NCBI RefSeq assembly: GCF_036324505.1
Contig: NC_086364.1
Location: 12,988,148 to 13,052,147, forward strand
From: Eleginops maclovinus
Lineage: Eukaryota > Chordata > Actinopteri > Perciformes > Eleginopidae
Direction of reading: 5' to 3'
Length of the DNA stretch: 64,000 nt
The position numbers and the translations under genes are program-made. Positions within the stretch are counted from its first letter, which is position 1. Each line of letters starts with the position of its first letter. This document shows positions 55,736 through 64,000 of the stretch, piece by piece. A model generated the notes under the pieces. It did not search any database, was not told where the DNA came from, and saw only the letters and a program-made list of their open reading frames with translations.

Positions 55736-57537
55736 ATGGCAGCCTGTCCGGATGTTCTGGCCAGGCCTGGAGTTGTGGTCAGGAGTGTTATACTGTTGCT
55801 ACTGAGCAGTAATATTGTCAGGGGTGAGTCAGTAACCACCCCTTCATCCTCAACTCCCACACAAATGAGCATCTTACCACACCTAAACACACACACTCAC
55901 ACAGAACATTGTATCCTGCAATGATAAATAAAAACAAACGATAGTCTGGATTCCAGACCAAAGTTAAAACGTGCACAGTCTCGTCAGCACATTGCAAGAG
56001 TATTGCACCAAGTAATTAGTTAAAAAACACATTGCCATATTTGAATGAGGTTAAAGTACATGTGGTTTTGTCTTATCCATAATTACACATGCAAAATAAT
56101 TCAATTTCGCAATGTGTTCGGCTCCCTGCTGTAACCCTTGCTTCTTGTTATCAAGTTGTAGCCTACTTGTGACCTTGCAAAGTTTACTATTTACCGTAGT
56201 GAATGATTGACTCAAAAAACTTAATGGGATGGTTTACTTTTCCAAAACAAAATGTTCTTGAAAGAAAAAGATCTTAAATGATTTTGCCTGTAACAAACAA
56301 AGAAAAGAGCCATAGATTTGTATTTCAAACTAGCATTTTTGCTTGACTGAGCTGAATGTAAAACAGCACACTCTGCATTCCTGAGCTCCTCCTCCTCATT
56401 CACTCTACTAAGTAACTTTGTAGTTTCGAGATGTCACTGGGTAATCACATGGCTGGTCATGGATAAAATGGCTGGGAACAGGAATAGGTTGTCGGGATAT
56501 CAGTATGCTGCACTTTGGGCTTGAAGTTTAAAGCAACTTCTGCTGTGCTTTTCTTCCTCTTTTTTCTACTTGTGCAAATTAATCTTTCCACTGCCTGCAT
56601 AAAAAAATCTAACATTCATGTGACTAGATAACAGTTCAAAAGGAGGTTAAGATCTGCCTCCTGTTACTTAGTTTCACCATCGGTTTTTAGTGAAAGAGTT
56701 ACAGTCACACCTCACTTAAATACATTTGCACTTTACATCATAACTATATTTCTATGATCCCTCTATACACCTTTCTTTCTTCATGAATGGATAGTTTTTT
56801 AAGTGAATGTATTTACACACTAAAGGGATAACAATAAAAAGTAAGTTTCCCCCCAAAAACTGAATTATTTATTTTAAAGTCCACTAGATTATTAGGAGAA
56901 ACCAGGTTACGGCTGAAGTTTAAAACATAAACATGCAGTTGCCTTACTCAATAACACTAGTTAACATGCTTGTGAATTTAAACAACTGTTAAAATGCATC
57001 CTAGATTATTAGTGAACAGGGGTTTTTAGTTAATAGGTTACCAGTTACCAGCAGTGAGAAAGTCCATCCTCAGTTGTGTGTACTTTAAACAGGCAAGGAT
57101 TATAGAACTAGTCTGAAAAGATTGTTTTAAAAAAAGTAATGCTTAAACTTTTACTGAAATGTTTCTGAGGTTTCTTTTCTTTCTTTCCACAGGGAATTAT
57201 ACTATGCTTGCAAGTGAGAGTCATTCTAATAAAACTGATGTGAGTAAAAATAAATTGTCATGACCACTAAATGAATGAAGTAACCAGTGCCACCAGATTG
57301 ACCCTGTTCTGTAATTTCCATTTGCAGGGACCCAACATTGCTGCCATCGTGACCCCTACAGTCATGCTGGGTGTCCTGGCCATAGTCTTGGCTGTTCTTG
57401 GCTGGCTCCTCTGCGTGGTGAAAAAGAGGAGACAGACAGAAGGGACGTATAGACCTAGTGCTGAGGAACAGTCTGGTGCACATGGTGTGGCTGTTCCGGA
57501 TGCTCTAAAGTTACCAAAGGAGGAAAGACTCATTTGA
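55736..57537 (+). CDS. crb3: Crumbs homologue 3 (CRB3)
   Basis: Three coding exons, 55736-55823, 57193-57239 and 57328-57537, phase-consistent, 114 aa. The first encodes a signal peptide whose hydrophobic part is VVVRSVILLLLSS; the ATG has a good context (GAGATGG). The second supplies a very short ectodomain with two N-glycosylation sequons (NYT, NKT). The third holds the membrane segment (IVTPTVMLGVLAIVLAVLGW), the juxtamembrane FERM-binding motif GTYRPSAEEQ and the C-terminal PDZ ligand ERLI. CRB3 is an apical membrane protein of epithelia that binds PALS1 and PAR6 through ERLI and sets tight junctions and apical identity. It lacks the EGF/laminin-G repeats of CRB1/2, as expected for CRB3. 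The gene is tail to tail with tubb4a, whose human counterpart I recall lying near CRB3. Confidence 0.93.
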
Positions 57538-58160
57538 GATCTTGTGCTTTATGTTTTTACAAAATCCTATAAGGACAATCTTTTTTTTTGTGCTGTTAAC
57601 CTTCAGCTGATCAATGAAAGAAACTGCTTCTCAGGATAAAGAAAGGACATCTTGCCAGGTTTGAGGCATATTGACATAATGCATTTACTTAGCGCTTTCA
57701 TTACAATGAGTGTCCTGCGTGACACTATGAAGAAATGCACCTGGATGAATGGATCTCGCTGATTTTGAGAACAATTGAACATTTCAAGGAGGTTTTTGAA
57801 CATTTATTTCGCACAAACTAAGACTTCAGTATTTTATTTCTTGTTAAGGTTGCCATTTACTATTTAGCTGTGTATGATTTGATACAGTCTTTTATGAAAT
57901 ACTGTACAAATCGTATTAGTCCTGATGAGTCCATTGCATTTCAAATCAAGACAAATCATTTTCAGCCTAATAATAATACCAATCTTATTACAGTTCAAAA
58001 ACTTTAATTTATGTTTTATATAGACAGATGTACAATACAAAGTTATGCTGAGAAATGATAGTAAGCTAAATGTTTACACTATGTATTCCCTCTGTAGTTA
58101 AATTCAATCAACGTAACATGTTTATTTATGCTTTTGGTCAAATAAATGTTTGCAAAATAA
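57538..58160 (+). other. crb3 3' UTR with polyadenylation signal
   Basis: Non-coding; AATAAA at 58141-58146 is the likely signal, about 370 bases from the opposing tubb4a signal. Confidence 0.6.
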
Positions 58161-58504
58161 TTAAACTTCATAAAGCATTGATGTCATTAATGATGTTTTC
58201 ACCTTCGTCACATTTCCATCATGCTTTGGTTTACATGCTGTTTTTAATACAGCATGCTGAACCATTGAATGACCCCCCCCCTTTTGATTAACTATAAAGA
58301 AGTATTCATACTGATCTGTATTTAAATAGCATAATAATTTGAAAAGCTTAGCATGTTTTTACATGGCCCATTAATCATATTGTGATTTAGATTTCCTTTC
58401 CTGTCAGCAGGTTGCAGAACATACACTGAAGAGCAGTAATGTCTCAATTAATGTCAGATAAAGTGAACCAATAAAATACTCAGAGGCAGTAAAAGTGTCT
58501 TTTA

Positions 58505-58768
58505 GTAAGATTTTATTTACCCTCCAGACTCAAGTCTTCACAGTTAAAATCACTTGGTTTTTAATTCTGCAAGGCAATGACAGGACAAATGTAAGGATGG
58601 ATATAATTCAGTGCAAAACAACATAGAAAAACATTTCAAGCATTAAATGTATCATTGTCAGTACACATCAATGTCTAACACTAGAGGTGGTTTAGATAAT
58701 GATGTTTTTATTGAATTCACGACGGAAATGGATGTAAGGGACAGGTGAGGAAAAGGACGGCTGATGTT
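58505..58768 (-). other. tubb4a 3' UTR
   Basis: Short non-coding tail with a minus-strand AATAAA (plus TTTATT at 58513-58518). Confidence 0.65.
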
Positions 58769-61223
<2,455 letters not shown>

Positions 61224-61360
61224 TGTGGACAAATACGAGGATGGTATATCTGAGTAGCTGAAATTCACAGGATGATGATGGTTCCTGCACTCGGTCGCCC
61301 GGGATTTACTTGCAGCACCGCCTCTCACAAAGTCTACTGGGCTGAATCAGTGGCGCAACC

Positions 61361-61368
61361 TGACGTCA
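61361..61368. promoter_or_regulatory. Perfect CRE upstream of tubb4a
   Basis: TGACGTCA, the full palindromic CREB/ATF site, 138 bases upstream of the tubb4a ATG. Confidence 0.7.
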
Positions 61369-61381
61369 TCGCCATGGTAAC
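61368..61381. promoter_or_regulatory. X-box-like RFX site upstream of tubb4a
   Basis: ATCGCCATGGTAAC differs at one position from the RFX X-box GTNRCC-NN-RGYAAC and directly abuts the CRE. Confidence 0.5.
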
Positions 61382-61511
61382 CAAAGACCGGAGGAGAGAG
61401 GGAGGGACCAAGACCGGTGGAAATGGCGGATAGGGCGCGAGTAGCTCCATCAGCCATCGATAAGCTTCTCATTATTCTCCCAAAATGACTTCACTTACAC
61501 CCCCTCCCAAA

Positions 61512-62997
<1,486 letters not shown>

Positions 62998-64000
62998 ATG
63001 TCTCTCCCAGAGGAGGATCTCACATGTCCAATCTGCTTCGACATCTTTACAGACCCTGTGCTGCTGCCATGTAGCCACAGCTTCTGCAGGAGCTGTCTAA
63101 AGCGCTGTTGGGAAACAGGCTTACGTGAGTGTCCAGTATGCAGGAAAAGAGCCTCTAAGGCTAGTCCTCACACCAATTTGGCTCTGAGAAATGTCTGTGA
63201 AGCCCTTTTGCGGGTCAGGAAGAATTCAATGTTGGTCGAAGAAACAATGAACTGTATTCTGCACGGGGAGAAGTTAAAACTTTTCTGTCTGGTTGACAAA
63301 CAACCCATCTGTGTAGTGTGTCAATCTTCCAAACTGCACAAGGGTCACGGCTGCTCGCCTATAGAAGAGGCAGTGCTGGACTGCAAGGTAAGGGGGAAAA
63401 CAAATCTATACATTTCCTGACTTCACTGAAAAGCAACCTTTTAAACTGTCTCTGCTGTTTTTGTTCACCTGATGTATTCGAGGAAACACCTAAGGGTAGA
63501 ATGCTGCCCAACAAGTCTGGCCTGATTGTGAAAGAACTCCAGGGACAAGATATTAAAAGCACTCAAAATACTGATACATCAACTAAATCTTTGCTGACTC
63601 TCCCCTGCTTGATTTTCAGGATGAACTTGCTTTATCACTCAAGAACTTGCAAGATAAAAATGACTGCCTCCAAAGAATTCAGAGAACATCTGCAGACATG
63701 TTCAAATTCATCAAGGTAACTGTGATGAGATGACAGAAGTGTGGTTATGGATAAAAAAAATAGCTGGTGAAATAAAACGGAATTTACAAAATCTTTCTCA
63801 GAGTCAGGCACTGGAAACCCAGACATTGATCGAGAGCCAGTTCAAGCAAATGCACCAAGTCCTCTACGAGGAGGAGTCAGCCAGAATAGCTGTTGTTAAA
63901 AAAGAAGAAGAAGAAAAGATAGCAGAATTGAAGGATAAGATTAAAGAACTCTCAGCAGAAGTGATGTCGCTTGCAGAGACCATCTCAATCATACAGGAGC
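62998..64000 (+). CDS. TRIM35-like E3 ubiquitin ligase, 5' part
   Basis: Exon 1, 62998-63387 (130 codons), starts MSLPEEDLTCPICFD. It holds a RING finger (CPICFD, CSHSFCRSCLKRC, ECPVCRK) and a B-box 2 (CILHGEKLKLFCLVDKQPIC, then H-KGH) and ends at AAG|GTAAGG. Exon 2, 63620-63715, is 96 nt, the size typical of the first coiled-coil exon in TRIM genes. Exon 3 starts at 63802 (SQALETQTLIESQFKQ) and continues past the window end with a long Glu/Lys-rich coiled coil. No frame break is seen. Later exons, including any PRY-SPRY, are outside. RING enzymes of this family transfer ubiquitin from E2; TRIM35/TRIM69-like genes are expanded in fish, so no orthologue is named. Confidence 0.9.

Overview
The window is vertebrate nuclear DNA, almost certainly from a teleost fish. 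Genes are split into many short exons with GT-AG introns, and every protein reads as a clear vertebrate orthologue. Fish-type DNA transposons (Tc1, hAT and small TA-flanked elements) and long (TG)n/(CA)n tracts are scattered between and inside the genes. There is no operon structure and no prokaryotic, viral or CRISPR feature.

Layout from left to right. A TRIM-family RING/B-box exon (minus, runs off the left edge, broken frame). gipc1 (minus). An intergenic stretch with an hAT-type element and a decayed Tc1 transposon. dnajb1 (minus) with a perfect heat-shock element upstream. tecr (plus), tail to tail with samd1 (minus). prkaca (minus; 10 coding exons, 351 aa, with an 8 kb first intron). asf1b (minus). 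crb3 (plus), tail to tail with tubb4a (minus). A second TRIM gene, TRIM35-like (plus), runs off the right edge.

From memory of the human map, gipc1, dnajb1, tecr, samd1, prkaca and asf1b correspond to the 19p13.12 block, and crb3 plus tubb4a to a 19p13.3 block. The window would therefore be conserved synteny with a join or local rearrangement between asf1b and crb3. The genes do not form one pathway: PDZ trafficking adaptor, Hsp40 co-chaperone, very-long-chain fatty acid reductase, CpG-binding chromatin factor, PKA catalytic subunit, H3-H4 chaperone, polarity protein, beta-tubulin, and two ubiquitin ligases.

I see no sign of a wholly new system. The items most worth checking are: a phase-compatible, unannotated-looking alternative first exon inside prkaca intron 1; a GC-AG intron in prkaca; a long (TG)n tract occupying the usual polypyrimidine position before the last tecr exon; a CRE plus X-box pair upstream of tubb4a; clusters of GCTAGC/TTAGC words around several presumed promoters; and a one-base frame break between RING and B-box in the left TRIM gene. 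Exon boundaries were read by eye from splice consensus, codon phase and family length; none has transcript support here.
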